NCBI GenBank assembly: GCA_024752435.1
Contig: CP103021.1
Location: 1,736,001-1,800,000 of the forward strand
Direction of reading: 5' to 3'
From: Allantophomopsis cytisporea
Taxonomy: Eukaryota > Ascomycota > Leotiomycetes > Phacidiales > Phacidiaceae
DNA: 64,000 nt
How positions within the stretch are numbered: position 1 is the stretch's first letter; the number at the start of each line of letters is the position of its first letter. The notes below the pieces were generated by a model. The model ran no database searches and was not told the origin of the DNA. It was given only the letters and a program-made list of their open reading frames with translations. Below, one piece after another: positions 14,341 through 26,788 of the stretch. Position numbers and translations under genes: made by a program.

Positions 14341-14646
14341 GACGTCGATCTTCTCCTCTGTTTTCTCCATCAGACAAGGGATATTCTTGGTAATCACCCA
14401 GCCGCAACCATCTATTCATACCATATTTATCAAAAGCCAAAAGCTTGACTCAACTTCTTCTCTCAAAACATCTTGATATACTCTTTTACAGTCCATTCGA
14501 CTTGCGTGCAAAGGCATATATACTTGAGCATACCATCTGTATCGAATACGCCTCTTCATCCCCACGAACGATCATCAAACAACCCCAGGTTGAACAGCAG
14601 ACGCCAAAAACAACCGGCATCGGAAACCTACATATTCAAAAGCATA

Positions 14647-15009
14647 ATGATGGGATTAACATTAATCTTCGACGTTGCACCACCTTCATCGGTTCGGGTT
14701 GGCTCGTCTATAAGTCCAGTTGTACGACTTCGCATTGGGGGTGCCACAATGCCGCCACAGCCCCCATCAGCGATCATGTACCTCGTCGATGGCGCAGGAA
14801 GAATCCAAGAGGGCGGTTTGAGTGGCCAGTATATGGCCACAGGGATGGACGATTACTCAGTGCCAAATGATATGCAGTTCTCCTTTGGCAGCTGCAGTAT
14901 CCAGAAATGCGGCAACTTCCGGTTGAGAGTTGTGTTGATGCAGATGGGCGCCAGCAATGCTTCAGTTCCCAGCCAGATTGAAAGCGGGATGATTGACGTC
15001 CACGGCTAG
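14647..15009 (+). CDS. Short velvet-domain protein
   Basis: Single exon of 120 residues; two tandem ATGs occur at 14647 and 14650 and no ATG exists further upstream in this frame. The protein opens with LIFDVAPPSSVRVGSSISP, and its second half contains FSFGSCSIQKCGNFRLRV followed by VLMQMG, the pattern of the velvet fold (PF11754): an N-terminal strand with PP-x-x-VR and the conserved G-x-FRLR-x-x-L-x-x-M segment. Velvet proteins are DNA-binding dimers that couple development, light and secondary metabolism in fungi. This one lacks the long N- and C-terminal extensions of VeA, VelB or VosA and stops just after the first velvet strand group, so it is either a naturally short paralogue or lacks a terminal exon. 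A weak GTCCAC donor precedes the stop but I could not join it to a good downstream exon. Confidence 0.7.
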   Translation: MMGLTLIFDVAPPSSVRVGSSISPVVRLRIGGATMPPQPPSAIMYLVDGAGRIQEGGLSGQYMATGMDDYSVPNDMQFSFGSCSIQKCGNFRLRVVLMQMGASNASVPSQIESGMIDVHG

Positions 15010-16173
15010 TATATCGATATATTCGAGTGCCACTTTCAATGAGGCTGTGAGAGGGAGCATGAGCTGTATAGCACTAGGCGAGTCTGGCATGGACGTCATC
15101 TGGTTGCTGTCATCGTTGGCTGTTTTCGCTGTCAGTGGTTGGCAGGGCCCAGACTGGCCTGGCAAGTCTAACTTTCGATTCGCTGCTGTTTTGATAAAGT
15201 CCGTTTTTGTTTTCTTGAAATTTGGAGTGAGGGAGCGTGGGATACGGGACGGGACAGGAATAGCTGCTCGAGGCTCAACGCATGCACATTCCATGGAGTC
15301 TTGGACAACCAAGCATTCCTCTGGTTCGAATGCGGCCCGAGGAGATCGGTGAAATCGTTCTGGGACTCTATAGAATCTTTGGTCTTTCTTTTTCTTGTGG
15401 TCCGCAAGGATCGATGGTGTTGCTTTTCGGGTTGTATTCTATTATTGCTGATTGTTGGTCGGTCCGCCTGGAGTTCTTGGGCAAAGACAGTGGGCAACGG
15501 GAGAAAAGGATTGGAGCACGGGAACACAGGGAAAAGTTCAGTACGTGAGTGATGTGAGCAAAAACATAAATAATAGTGTAACGCAATAGAAACTGAATTT
15601 TGATACTCACTCGAATTCATTGGAGTTTCCGATGTTTGTGTATATGCCTTTGTGCTCCATAGATATGCATTTTGAGATTGCGGATTGGTGAGAACATAGC
15701 GTTCTGGTATGGCATGAGTAATTATGTGCATGCATGCTGCTGTATGACCCAATAAATATATGTATATATGAGAGGGAGTCCTACCTGCTAGTTGTATTTC
15801 AATTTCCTCAGAGATCCTTTGCTGAGACCGGTCTGATGATAGAAGAGATATCCTGTACTTAAATGAACCGCGTTCAGATGTTATAAGTTGAGCATTGTAA
15901 CGATTCGTCGTTGATGCTAAGGATAAGAAAGCTGTTGCTCGTAATATTTGTGCCTATCGATATCGCGCGCACGGGCCACGTGGAAATTCAGAATTTTGAG
16001 TCGGAAGCATCATGGAGATGGAAAGCAAGGCCACAAAATAAAAGTACCCTGGATAAAAGTATTGCGTACAGCATCAATAGCCTCATACATCAAATGAATT
16101 GAACTGCATTTGAGAAGGAATAAAGCCGGCAAGGATACTAAACCTTTCGTATCCCACCATTCTTCTGCGATCC

Positions 16174-18407
16174 ATGAATAACTTCCTTGTTCATTCGCCG
16201 CGTCTTATCCAAAGAAACCTCCAACGCACCATTGCGAAATCCTCTTTCGTGACTCACTACAGACAAACTTCCTTTAAGCCCAACTTCACTCCACCACTCC
16301 ACGCCTCCTACACAACCGCACAATCCCTCACCATGGCCGCCTCAATCGCTGCCGATGATCTTGCGAAGCAACTCGGGTCTCTAGGCTTGTCTGAACCTCT
16401 CACAAAGTACAAGAACTGCTACCCAGAAGCCAACCCAGTCGATATCTACCGCGCGCATATTACTTCCCTTCTTGCTGAGGTCACCGGTGTTGAGGCTTCC
16501 ATTATCTACCCAGCGCTTCAATGGACCTTAACTCTGGAGAAGGGTGATCTTGTGCTTCCGGTGCCAGCTCTCAGAGTGAAGGGCAAGAAGCCAAACGAGC
16601 TTGCTGTCGAATGGGCCGAGAAGGTACATGATTCTAGCCACAATATCTACGGACTAAACTAATGAAACATGCTATAGTTCCCAGAATCCCCTCTCGTCGA
16701 AAAGCCAACTGCTGGTGGTACCTTCCTCCAGTTCTTCTTCAAGCCTACAAAGCTCGCACAAATCCTTATCCCATCCATCATTAAGACCAAGCAATCCTTC
16801 GGTCGCAACCCATACCTCGGTCTCAAGGACCCAGCCGATGCCTCGAAGGGTCAAAAGAAAATCATTGTCGAGTTCTCGTCACCAAACATTGCTAAGCCTT
16901 TCCACGCCGGTCATTTGCGAAGCACAATCATTGGAGGCTTCTTATCGAACCTCTACGATGCCGCTGGGTGGGAAGTTATCCGTATGAACTACCTTGGTGA
17001 CTGGGGTAAGCAATATGGACTTTTGGCCCTTGGATTTGCCAAGTATGGTTCCCAGGAGAAGCTCGACGCAGACCCAATCATTCATCTCTTCGAGGTCTAC
17101 GTTTCGATTAACAACGACCTTGCCGCAGAGAAGGAGAAGTTCAAGGAGATGGAGGCGGCTGGTCAGGACACCACCGAGGCAAAGGCAAACGGACTTGATG
17201 AGCAAGCCAGAGGTTACTTCAAGCTTATGACCGACAGAGACGAGAAAGCTCTTGCTCAATGGAAAACCTTCCGTGATTTGAGTATTAAGAAGTACAAGGA
17301 GACATACGCCCGCTTGAACATTAGATTCGACGAGTACTCTGGCGAGTCTCAGGTTCCTGAGGAGCTCATGGAAAAGACTGGAAACGAGATGGCCGAGAAG
17401 GGAATCTCTGAAGAGTCTGAAGGAGCTGTCATCATTGACTTCTCCAAGCACGTTCCAGGAAAGCCAGGAAAGAGCTTGGAGCGTCCAATTATCAAGAAGA
17501 AGGACGGTACCGCATTGTATCTCACCCGTGACATTAGTGAGATGCTCCAGAGAGATCAAAAGTACCACTTTGACCACATGATCTACGTTGTTGCTGCTGC
17601 TCAAGACCTCCATCTTAAACAACTCTTCAAGATCATCGAATTGATGGGTTACAAGGAACTCGCCAGCAAGGTACAGCACGTGAACTTCGGTCAAGTGCAA
17701 GGAATGTCGACCCGCAAGGGTACGGTTGTATTCCTGGACTCCATTCTCAACGATGTTGGCGAGAAGATGCACGAGGTCATGCGCAAGAACGAAGCCAAAT
17801 ATGAGCAGGTCGCAGACCCAGAAGCCACCGCCGACATTCTCGGTATCTCCGCCGTCATGGTTCAGGACATGTCCGGCAAGCGTATCAATAACTACCCATA
17901 CAACAAGGATGCCATGACAGCTTTTGAGGGTGACACTGGCCCATATCTCCAGTACGCTCACGCTCGTCTCTGCTCCATCACCCGCAAGGCTGCTATCTCC
18001 GAGGAGGAGCTTGCTACTGCTGATTTGAGCCTCCTTACTGAGCCTCACGCTATCAACCTCGTCAGAGTCATCTCTCAATACCCTGATGTCGTCCAGAACA
18101 CCCTTAAGACTCTTGAGCCTACCACTATCCTCACTTACTTGTTCAAGATGACCCACACCCTCTCCTCGTCTTACGATCACCTCAGAATCGTTGGCTCTGA
18201 GAGAGAACTCATGAAGGCGAGAATGGCGCTTTACGATTCGGCTAGAATTGTTCTCAACAATGGAATGAGAATTTTGGGCTTGACTCCTGTTGAGAGGTTT
18301 GTTTTCCTTTTTCAATTACTACTCTACTCACCCCCTCCCTGACTCAGTCCCCCCACCATAATGGCGATTTATGAATACAAGCTAATTTCTTGGTGTACAG
18401 AATGTAA
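16174..18407 (+). CDS. Arginyl-tRNA synthetase, class I, with mitochondrial-type leader
   Basis: Three exons: 16174-16623, 16678-18296 and 18401-18407. The last exon is only 7 nt and completes the terminal residues VERM, the usual end of fungal ArgRS. Total 691 residues. The enzyme charges tRNA-Arg with arginine using ATP. Visible signatures are the HIGH-type motif HAGHLRS (residues 226-232), ArgRS core WGKQYG, the KMSKS-equivalent MSTRKG (493-498) and the C-terminal DALR anticodon-binding region (about 560-691, with GPYLQYAHAR just before). Residues 1-53 are Arg/Ser-rich with no acidic residue, as in a mitochondrial presequence; a second in-frame ATG at 16333 (MAAS) has an ideal ACCATGG context while the first has a weak one (TCCATGA). 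Production of both mitochondrial and cytosolic enzyme from one gene by leaky scanning is inferred. Confidence 0.95.
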
Positions 18408-18978
18408 GGTTGGAAGTGTATTTGCATGGATGGAACGGCGTTCTAGGAAGTTTAGGGTGTGACATGGAAAACTATCCTGTTATATAGACACGGTAGAATA
18501 AAATGGTCGAGTCGTTAATTGTCTATGTATGCTTCACTGTGAGATATTTGAACTATTCGTCGTACTATTTTGGACGGGTTTTCTGCGCACTTTTGCGGCC
18601 ACGATTGGCAAGTTTACCTATTCAATGTGGTCGTTTACTTGTACACACAATGCCGAGTAAATCCGAATCTAAATCTTTCAAGCAGATGTGAGTTACGTGT
18701 TCGCAGAAGTTCACAAGGGCATCGATGGTTATGCATATAATCAGCTCAAAATTTTCATCATGTCAGGATGCAAGTCAAGCGTATCAAATCAAGATTTCTA
18801 ATCTACTGCTGATCCAAGATCTCGAACCAATGAACATCACAAATCAAGTTCACAGCATCAAACCCCTCAAATGAATTCAAAAGATCATCAAATATTCATA
18901 TAATTCAACCTAAAATTACAATCTCAACAAGACCCAGATATATAAATGCACCCACAAGATCTACAAAGGTTACAAAAG

Positions 18979-20975
18979 TTACAACCCACTCTTCTCCGTC
19001 TTTTTCTCCTCCCCAGCAGAATCACTATCCACCACATGCCCAACAACGCCGGCAATCTCGATCTCGGGGCCCGAGAACGTCTTCCTCGCAGACGTGAACC
19101 AGGTGATGAGGGCAACCAGCATAATAACGCCGATAGCAGCACTAGTATAATTCATATTATCCTTGGTGACGGGATATTCACTGGGGAAGTTGAAGGTGAT
19201 GCACGCGAAGGTGAGGTAGGTGAGGCCGATAGCATTGAGGGCGAGGCTGACGGCGGGGCGCATGGCCCAGGGGCCGGAGAGTGTGCGGTGCGAGCCCGAG
19301 AAGTAGGAGATGATGCGCACGAGCAGCGGCATGGCGTAGGATAGGTAGAAGCCCTCGGTGGCGATGGCGATGACGGTGTTGAAGCCCGTCACCGTGCCGA
19401 AGTAGATTGCCGTGAAGGCCATTTGCACCACGCCGCCGACGAGGATGGCTATGACGGGCACTTGGTGTTTTGGTTCGATGCGGGCGAGCAACGAGGAGAA
19501 GGGGAGACCATTGTCGCGCGCGAAGGCGTACAGGGAGCGGCTTCCCTCGGCGAGGAGCGCGTTGGCGGCTGCCATGTCGATTACGACGATGAAGGAGGCC
19601 AGGAAGCAGGAGGCTACGTTGGAGCCGGTGGAGTCGAAGAAGATTTGGATGAGCGGGACTAGTGTGGAGGTGTTGGCGACTGTTTCGATGTCGCCGATGC
19701 AGAAGCAGACGGCTAGGAGGAAGATGAAGCCTGTTGCGGCACCGATCCACACGGAGAGGACCATTGCTTTGGGGGCTTGCTTTGAGGCGTCTTTCATCTC
19801 TTCTGTCATGTGTGCTGGTGCGTCGTAACAGCACATTCCGAACGCAGGTTGGAGGATGCCAATTACGCCGGCCATGCTGCTGCCGAAGCCGGTGAAGTTC
19901 TGGAACGAGGAGAAGACGAAGGAGGCGGATTGTTTTTGCGTGTTGCAGGAGAGGATCACGGTTATGGTGATGATAAAGGCCAGTACGTTGAAGACTAATG
20001 CGCCCTTGGAGATCTTGTTGAGCAGGTTTGGACCCCAGAGGTTGACAAACATCGCTACCCAGGTGATCAGCCAAGCTACGAGGACGGTGTGCCAGCGTTC
20101 GATTGTGTAGCTTGGGTTTACGAGATTGGCTTGGCCCAGGATGAAATTTGCTCCAATAAAGTTGTTGGTTGCGCCTGGTCTTGATTAGCAGTGTTCATCT
20201 AGTAAAGTAATTTCTCATGGCGTCGTTCGTATATGTCAAGTGTCTGACTTGGAGTGCAAGTTCAGCACTTGAGACTTCTCGATCATGTAAAATATATGCG
20301 GAATGTATATAACTCACCCATAGCTAGAATACCTATAATCCCAAGAGTCAGTGTATAATTCTCTCATCGCTCCCTCTCATCAGACCAAACATACCAATAA
20401 TCATAAACCAACCCGTCATATACGAGAACTGTCTGCGAATAGATTTTGGGCTAAGAATATAGACCCAAGAGTATTGACCTCCAGCGACTGGGTATTCAGA
20501 GCACATCTCCGCCATGGAATAAGCCACACATAGCGACACTGCACATATTCCAATCCAACCCCAGATCATGACCGGTGGCCCTCCTGCGTTCACTCCTGTA
20601 ACCAAGACACCTCCAAGTGCACTCCAACTATTTCCTAGCGTCAGTTATGACTCGTTTCGGTGTGGCGAGGGGTATGTATGTACCATGTCACGATGGAGAA
20701 GGAAAATCCTATCATGCCCAAAAGACCAAAGGAGCGTTGGAGTTCTGTACATCTCCATTATTAGCCATTATTCATTCATCATCTATTTCCTATAAAAGAT
20801 ATTCAAGAAATATTTCAATGTCATGATGTTCGTTGTGGGTGCAATTCCATGAAGTCGTGAGAAGATTCGAAGAGTGGGGTTTGGTATTCATACCAGGTTG
20901 ATAACCCAAATTCTCCAATCTGGTATCCTCGGCAGCATCCTCGTGGAATACTTTTTCCTGGGTAGTGGTCTCCAT
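18979..20975 (-). CDS. APC-family permease (amino acid / GABA / choline transporter type)
   Basis: Five exons on the minus strand: 20975-20894, 20744-20684, 20627-20395, 20332-20318 and 20174-18979; phases agree throughout and give 528 residues. Exon 4 is a 15-nt microexon (residues ILAM and the flanking Gly). The start METTTQEK was chosen because it precedes the conserved LGYQPELQRSFG motif at a typical distance. Family marks include FSFSIVTCWSALGG, AEMCSEYPVAGGQYSWVY in the second/third helix, and the long helix-loop pattern of 12 transmembrane segments. The protein resembles the fungal amino acid/choline transporter group that contains Uga4, Hnm1 and GabA; substrate cannot be told from sequence alone. 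It is expected in the plasma membrane and ends with a short acidic/basic cytoplasmic tail (GEEKKTEKSGL). Confidence 0.92.
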
Positions 20976-21386
20976 CTTCTCAAAGCCACCAGAAGCCGCC
21001 GATGATAGACAGAAGAGTAGATGAGGTTTCGAGAAGTTGTCGGGCAAGAAATGATGATGGCGAATGACCGTTACATTTTCTTTGGTATTTGAGGGGTATC
21101 TCTCAATTATTATGTCTTTGTGTATGGTCTAGGGTGTTTGGTAGGCATGTTGATCGGGGGACGTTGTGCGATTAGAGAGAGATAAGAGATTGGAGAGATG
21201 TGAGGTAACAAATTGGCTGGTTACTGGCCAGTAACAGATATCGAACGATTGGGGGAATATCTGACCCCATCCATATCCAAGGCGTGTGGTAAGAGGAATG
21301 GTAGGATAACATTTCCATGTATTATAGAGTTAAGCTGTATTAGTTGAAGAGTAAAGCTTAGTATCTAGGTCCTTTGACTGGACGGG

Positions 21387-21450
21387 AACAAAGAGGCACA
21401 AAGAGGCACAACGAGGCACAACGAGATACGTACAACGAGGCACAAAAGAG
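21387..21450. repeat. Tandem 10-bp repeat (ACAAAGAGGC-type)
   Basis: Four to five imperfect copies of a 10-base unit, CACAA(A/C)GAGG, are interrupted once by CGAGATACGTA. It lies upstream of the permease gene. No function inferred. Confidence 0.7.
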
Positions 21451-22520
21451 GAGACGGAGATCCATAGATACACATAATAAATGCAAAATGCTGTACGCAG
21501 TTCCAGCGGAACTCTAAAAGGAGGGTTAACGGGAGAAGCAAAGGGCTTGAGTACTTCGGAGCGGTAATGTTATGCCATGCTGTGCTTTGATGTGTTGTGT
21601 TGTGTTTGGTTTGGTTGTGTTTGTTAGTGATTAGATGATTGAGTCCGATCGGAAAATCATCATGTCGGTAAGTGATGATTATTGGTCTCGACGATCGATC
21701 TGAACTGTAGTGTTACCAGTATCCTATTACATTTTGCTGTACCAGGTCTGATTGAGATGGTGCAGGCATGGTATTGGCGAATGCATTTGTTTTGTTACAT
21801 GGCTCTTGTTTCAATGTTGAATGAACAAGATACGGTAGGTCCTTACTCTGAGGACTTGAGATGAATGTAGTCGTCTAGGTATTATTCTGTAATTGTCGAT
21901 GGCTTCAAGAAGCAGAGCAGAGTCTTGACTTTGATTTACATAATAAGGTATCCTAAGATAGATAAGTATGCAACGGGATGGAATACACCGGTGTACCATG
22001 ATCAGCTTTACCATCTTCATCTTCATCATTATTTTCGTCTTCATTTTCATCTCCATCTCATCCTCATTTTTCTGCATTCATTCAAACTTTGCACCGATGA
22101 TGTGCACCTGTACCAAATGCCGCAAGTCCAACAAATGCTTCACAATGATTCGGTATTTAGATGAATCTAAATTGACGATAAAGCATGATAAATATGAGAT
22201 GGAGATGGAGATACAGTGGAATGGCTGAAATGCTTATTTGTCAATGGTCAGGGGAAATCGCTCGTTCGTTCGTTCTTCGTTAGATATGTGCCGTAGCGTG
22301 CGTGAATGGCGCTGATGGCCAGGACTGGGATTCCGGGGCATGAATTATTAACGAATAAGCTGATAGATAATACGTACATAAATGATGAAAGATTTGCGCC
22401 ATGGGGAAATCAGACAGAAATAACATAAAATATATAATTCTTGATTGATTGTGCATCTACTGTCTTCACAAGAAATATACCTCCCAACACATAATACAAC
22501 ATACGAAGTAAGTACTCTAC

Positions 22521-22650
22521 GTACACTTTCACAATATAATACAATTCACTACGGCATAACATACAAAGTACACTTTCACAATACAACAATTCGGTGCGGA
22601 AGTACGCTTCACAATAATATAACATAATTCAATACGGCACAACATACTCC
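22521..22650. repeat. Degenerate tandem repeat, three copies of about 34-49 bp
   Basis: Copies begin at about 22521, 22568 and 22602 with GTAC(A/G)CTTTCACAATA and continue with an AATTC-x-ACGGCATAACATAC-type half that is shortened in the second copy. Copies differ by substitutions and indels. No coding frame follows the period. Confidence 0.6.
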
Positions 22651-25518
22651 GCACTCTTCCCTCATGCGATACACTGCCTACGTCGACGAGAAAAGAAGCA
22701 CAAGTGATGTAAAAGTCAAGCAACATCACTGGAAATGCTTGAACATCAATGAGCTCAACGCGCATGTCATGTACACATGTGCCCTTGCTCCGAACATACA
22801 TATATACATGTATACATGTATACAGACATACATACTGCCTACATAGACAGTATGTACGTACATTCTACAGCATATACACAACTTCCCCCCTTCCCCCCAG
22901 ACCTTGTACATACAGTACACAGCGTGCTATAAACAATGAGAGCGTGGTAGGAGGACGACAACCCGGTTCATGGCACACAATCATTCCTTTTTTCAAATAA
23001 AGCAGACGACTAATGAAGCAGCTCATCTGCTCGTACGAAGGTCTAATGTATGCTACACCTCTTCTAGTTCCATCGTATACTTCTGTCGTTTTTCAAACTT
23101 GTCATATTTGTATGTAGGTGATAGCGAGAAGTCACATCCCTTTCCTTCCTATTCGTCTGTTACAAGCGCATTTGTTTTTCTCTCTACCTGTTGACGCGTT
23201 GACACATCATAGTTGTACCATTTTCATCAATCACCTTTCCCCAACCTCCACTCTTTCTATCAAGGAACCCCCTTCATCTCAACGAATTCAAACCAAATTC
23301 ATAGAAAGAGACAACAGAAGGAAGAGGAAGAGGAGGAGGAGGAGGATGATGATGGAAAAACAGGATGCAGAAATCTTGGGACCGCCATTGCCATCCGCCC
23401 GCCTCGACTCGGAAGAAGAAATCATGCAAGGAAAGCCACATCATGCACGCCGCACTCTCTTCGACATCAGCAGAGCATTGCCTATTAATGAACAGATCTA
23501 AAGTCCCAGCCCCCATCATCAATCACCCCCTTGTTTACCTTTCTATCTCAGCCGTTTCATCAGCAACTCGCGTATCGACTCGTGGCTACCTTGCTCTGTT
23601 CGTCACCAGCATCAGATGCTCGATCCCATTGACTATTGGTCCCATTGCCCTTGTTCGATCACTGCCTTTCTCTTGCTTTGATCTGGGTCTGGATCCCCTT
23701 CCCCCCTGACCAGTGATTACGATTACGATGATCGGGAGGGCGAGGATTTATCGGGAATCCCTACAGATTGTGACCTTATGTTCTGGGATTTTGATTGATT
23801 TCTCGGTTTTCAGACCCTGCTCTCAATGTGCGGAAGGCGGATAGATGGTCCCTGGCCGCTTCTGGTTTGTTAGCAATCTGTCGAGATATATCATGCAATC
23901 TGCTTCGACTGACACATACGATGGATGAATGTACCTACACGGTACATAAGGAGTACATCCGTCGCTGCCGATACTTTCTTGAAGACACGGGTATTCACAA
24001 TATGCAGAGCTCCTATGATGCTGGATATACAGAATACAGAATACTTCACTGTCCTGCAAAATAGTCACTGCCGATTCTCCAGAAGATCTATGACCAGTAG
24101 TTCTCGTATTTGAATGCATCTTGAGCCAGATACAGATCATAGATACATGTATACTACATGCTCTCCATACATGCCTTACATATGAAGCAAACTTACAGAT
24201 CCATAACATGCTCTTCTACTCTCTGCTCTCTGCTATACTGCTGCAATACATGTATGTACCTTGCCCCTTCAACCACCGGGAAAGTCCTCCTCCTACCCAT
24301 GTATCCCGTATGTCGCCTCGCATCTATTCATAACCCGGGTACGTGAAGTGCAACGCATCCCTGCCACAGAGAACCGCAGACCTCCCAAGTCACCACACAC
24401 ACACACACAGAGAGAGGCACACCACTCCTCTCACAAAACACCGCATCATAACCACAATCCTTCCACTCCCTCGCCCTCCCAGCCCGGCTTCCCACATCCC
24501 AATTCCTCTATCCGGGACGCATTCCCCTAATGAAATCCTCGGGGCTCCGGCTTGTTGCAAGGGGCGCCTCAGCCTGGGGATCAAGCACACCCTCTCGCCC
24601 TCCACGCTCGAGCTCATACAGGGAAGAACATCGACGACCTTTGCTTTTGGGCGTGGCGCCCGCCCTGCAACATTCGATGGGTGATCCGCTGTATTGGGTT
24701 CGAGCAAAAACTCCTTGCATATGCGGGAGACCGCGAATGCAAAGCTGTGTCTTCCCGTCATATGTATGACTTTTTCTCATTCTCAGTTGTGAAGTCGCTC
24801 GACTCTCGCTCATGCTCACGCTCACGCTCACGCTCATGCTGCTCTCGCTCTAACGCCGAGGAAGGCTCTGTCTGCTGGGCCAGCATGGGCCAAGTGAGGA
24901 ATTGCCTCGAGGATTCGTCTCAATGGCGGGAGATGTCTCTCCCTTTCCCGTTTTCAAGCGGTATCCTTTTGATAGCTTCCCCTTCTCATCCCTCCCCTTT
25001 TGCTGTCTCCCGCGGTAGCCCTTCTAGCGGCGGGTGGTCTGCGCCGCCCAGATCGAAATGCAGGTAATTTACTCGTGGACGGGCATTGGTTGAATGGGCA
25101 GGAATGTGAGATGGGATGAATCATTTTGGGTGCTCCATACGCACCCAATCTGGACATTGCCTTCCACGAACCCCCTTTGGCATCGCGCAACTCGTGGGCA
25201 TTTCTTCTCCTCTGCTCTGCTCACTGCATTTCTGCTTGCCCGGTAAGAGTGAAGAGCAAGGTATGTTCACGGTACCGGGCAGCCAAGCGCAACAAGTTAA
25301 CACGCGCGAAGGCTTTCTTCTCTCTTATGTCAGGCCAGGGCTCATCTATCACTGACAATCCTTCCTCGCTGCCGGCCTTCCTCTACTCAACTTCTTGTCA
25401 CTCCAATCTACTTAACATCTACCCATCACCTGTTCTCCTCCCATCTCACTGATCGCTTGCTTGCTTGCTTGTACTTGTCCTCTTACCCCCCAGGAGTTCG
25501 TCGCAACCATAGCCAACT

Positions 25519-26788
25519 ATGGCCTCCAAGGAAGCCGCCGTCGCCGGCAACGCCTCTAGCGCCCGCTCTAGCCACAGTCAAAGCTCCGACAACGTCGGCG
25601 CGCACCCCCAGTCCAAGCTCCCGGTCCCCATGCGGCGATCCTGGAAAGCGTCCTCCAAGCACCAGCTGCGCTCGCTCTTCTGCTTCTCCATTCCTGCCAG
25701 AGGCGTCCGTGCCGGCAAGATTGACGCGAAATCGGGAGATATTGAAATTGGGCACGAGCAGAGGGATCTCGAGGACGAAGAGAAAACCGTTCAGAACTCG
25801 CCATTGCATTCGCCAGATCTTTTGCTTGATAGGCAGTTTGAAATTGAAATTGAAGAGGAAGCTATGGGGAGTGATTTGTTGATGGGGAGGGTTCAGGCTG
25901 AACCCTATCTTTGGCCTCATGATGGGAGTTTGAGTCCTGATAATACGGCGCTGGTTATCATTGATATGCAGCGAGATTGTGAGTTATATTCCTTTTCTCG
26001 TCGTACATATTTCCATTTTATCAGACGTCGTGACCGTCTTACAATCATCGTTTTACAATCATCGTCGAACGTTGCACATATCACCGTCCAAATCCTCCAC
26101 GAAGTCACCACATGATCAATTGCAATACAACTTTCATTGTTATCCAACGTTTCGTCCCAATGCTCTCCTCAATTCCCTCAAACTAACCTCCCCAGTCTGC
26201 ATGCCCGGCGGCTACATGGCAACCCAAGGCTACGACATCTCCCCCACACGCGCCATAATCCCACGCATCGCCCACCTCCTCCAAACCTTCCGCACGCACG
26301 CCTACCCAATCTACCACACACGCGAAGGCCATCGCCCAGACCTCTCAACGCTCTCGCCACGCGAACTCTACCGCTCGCGCAACAACCCCACGGGCTTCGG
26401 CATCGGTGACGCAGGCCCAATGGGCCGCCTGCTCATCCGCGGCGAGGAGGGCCATGACACCATCCCCGAGCTCTACCCGCTGGCTGCCGAGCCCGTCATC
26501 GATAAGCCTGGCCGTGGCGCCTTCGCTCATACTGACTTTGAGCTTCTGCTTAGGTTGAGGGGTGTGCGGAATTTGGTCATTTGTGGCGTTACTACGGATG
26601 TTTGTGTGGCGAGTACGATGCGTGAGGCTAATGATCGTGGCTTTGATTGTGTGCTTGTTGAGGATGCTACTGCTGCTGCGGAGGAGGAGTTGAGGGTTGG
26701 TGTTTTGCAGAGTGTTAAGGAGGAGGGGGGGATCTTTGGGGCGGTTGCTTGTGTGGAGGATATTGTTGGGGCTGTGGAGAGGAGGTGA
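25519..26788 (+). CDS. Isochorismatase-family cysteine hydrolase (biuret-hydrolase-like)
   Basis: Two exons, 25519-25978 and 26196-26788, with a 217-nt intron (GTGAGT...CCCCAG) that splits the codon for Phe in DMQRDF; product 350 residues. The catalytic triad of the family is visible as Asp149 (IDMQRDF), Lys257 (DKPGRGAF) and Cys290 (GVTTDVCV), with spacings of 108 and 33 residues, close to those known for biuret hydrolases. Family-typical segments HTREGHRPDLS and HTDFELLLR are present. The likely activity is hydrolysis of an amide such as biuret or a ureido compound in nitrogen scavenging; the exact substrate is not proved. The first 115 residues, rich in Ser, Arg and acidic residues, are not part of the fold; the ATG at 25519 has a good context (AACTATGG), yet an internal ATG at 25864 would give the usual family length. 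Confidence 0.88.

Larger units (their letters stand above)
20976..25518. other. Gene-poor interval with short repeats
   Basis: No gene is supported. The interval holds simple repeats (listed separately), AT-rich palindromic sequence around 22795-22865 including a 7-bp stem (CATACTG/CAGTATG) with a 10-nt loop, a CA microsatellite near 24395-24410 and a six-base CTCACG-type repeat near 24810-24840. CT-rich sequence before 25519 probably belongs to the leader of the next gene. Confidence 0.5.

Noticed and set aside
15168..15752. 194-codon minus-strand frame with a Lys/Arg-rich part.
   Set aside because: It starts with TTG, a GTGAGT donor falls inside it, and neither the spliced nor unspliced version shows a recognisable domain; the evidence is too thin to call a gene.
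23118..23709. Overlapping frames with an Arg-rich run from a GAAGAGGAGGAGG tract.
   Set aside because: The apparent protein features come from the purine repeat and shift with frame; no splice support.
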